A DNA stretch of 64,000 nucleotides from Boletus sp. NGJ (taxonomy: Eukaryota; Basidiomycota; Agaricomycetes; Boletales; Boletaceae). The notes under the pieces are model-generated. The model was not told where the DNA came from, searched no databases, and saw only the letters and a program-made list of their open reading frames with translations. The stretch is from positions 1,054,001-1,118,000 of the forward strand of contig JAGTXK010000073.1 of NCBI GenBank assembly GCA_019096195.1, in the 5' to 3' direction. Positions 63,490-64,000 of the stretch are shown piece by piece; position 1 is the first letter of the stretch; the number at the start of each line of letters is the position of its first letter. The translations under genes and the position numbers were made by a program.

Positions 63490-63895
63490 AGTCAATTATG
63501 CGCTGCTGAGTCGAGGGAGGTCAGGTTATGCGACTAAACGCAGTGTGCCCCGATAAATGCGGGCACCTGTCACGCACCAATTTTGCACAAACTACAAATG
63601 AATGGCGATGCCACTCTAACGGCAAGAGAATAAAATAACAGGACTTCCTTCGAGGAACGCGGGCAAAGGGACTGAGGAGTGGAAAGCCTGCTTTGTCACT
63701 CCTGTTGGGTTGCAGAGTCAAGGAGAATGGTGGATACAAAGGAAAGTGAATCGCGTTAGGCTAAACATACCATAATCCGGTGTTCTTGAAGTTGTCATGG
63801 TGAGCTACACTCAGGCTGGTGGGAATACTGCCATCTAGAATAAATCCAGTTTGATCAGAAAAGGTCTCATCGACAAATGCGTCGTTTCTCTTTGG

Positions 63896-64000
63896 CTATT
63901 TTGCGATTCCTCCTAGCGACCAGTCGTACACTGTCTCCACTACTTCACATACGTGATCCTGCCAATATCGAACCAAAAAAAATCACTCACGATCTCCACT
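63896..64000 (-). CDS. Possible C-terminal end of a gene that extends beyond the window
   Basis: On the minus strand a short exon codes DHVCEVVETVYDWSLGGIAK with TAG at 63896-63898. A possible intron of about 32 nt, short for this genome, precedes it (GTGAGT...GGCAG), with VEI coded before that at the window edge. No family can be recognised from so little sequence. Confidence 0.28.

Overview
This window looks like gene-dense nuclear DNA of a basidiomycete fungus, probably an agaricomycete. The genes are split by many short introns, mostly about 45-60 bases with GT...AG ends. The gene set is fungal (HOG-pathway MAPKKK, sterol glucosyltransferase Atg26, Blm10, SUR7/PalI-type protein) and there are two eukaryotic Pol III tRNA genes. 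I saw no transposase, reverse transcriptase, LTR pair, CRISPR array or bacterial operon. All genes were assembled by eye from exons, so exon borders given are inferences from splice consensus plus protein continuity.

Layout. 0-8 kb (+): a 5'-truncated mitochondrial DnaJ (Mdj1 type), a multidrug-type MFS transporter, a stretch with no confident gene, and a choline/ethanolamine kinase. 8-21 kb (-): a tandem CCCH zinc-finger RNA-binding protein, a 2-kb unexplained stretch, and an ~8-kb proteasome activator Blm10 gene. 21-24 kb (+): chalcone-isomerase-like AIM18 type, tRNA-Thr and Tim21. 24-29 kb: V-ATPase subunit F (-) diverging from Ecdysoneless/SGT1 (+), then AP-3 sigma (+). 29-37 kb: MED6 (-) diverging from an NRAMP metal transporter (+), a large-subunit catalase with a DJ-1-like tail (-), and a C2H2 transcription factor (-). 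37-45 kb: tRNA-Lys with intron, a SUR7/PalI-like membrane protein (-), and Atg26 (+). 45-56 kb, all minus: a 2-oxoglutarate/Fe(II) oxygenase-like gene, RIC1, UPS1/PRELI, a metallo-beta-lactamase-fold hydrolase and the GTPase Rbg2/DRG2. 56-61 kb (+): Ssk2-type MAPKKK. 61-63.5 kb (-): an unrecognised membrane protein. A gene fragment may enter at the right edge.

The genes are mainly housekeeping. Mitochondrial functions recur (Mdj1, AIM18 type, Tim21, Ups1), as do vacuole/endosome functions (V-ATPase F, AP-3 sigma, NRAMP, Ric1), and there is a stress group (Ssk2, catalase with a compact STRE/AP-1/TATA promoter, the transcription factor). No gene cluster for a single pathway is evident. The most notable features are in gene structure: coding microexons of 21, 9 and 8 nt, two introns that seem to need GC-AG splicing, divergent promoters of 65-75 bp, and a long open frame directly in phase after the Rbg2 stop codon.
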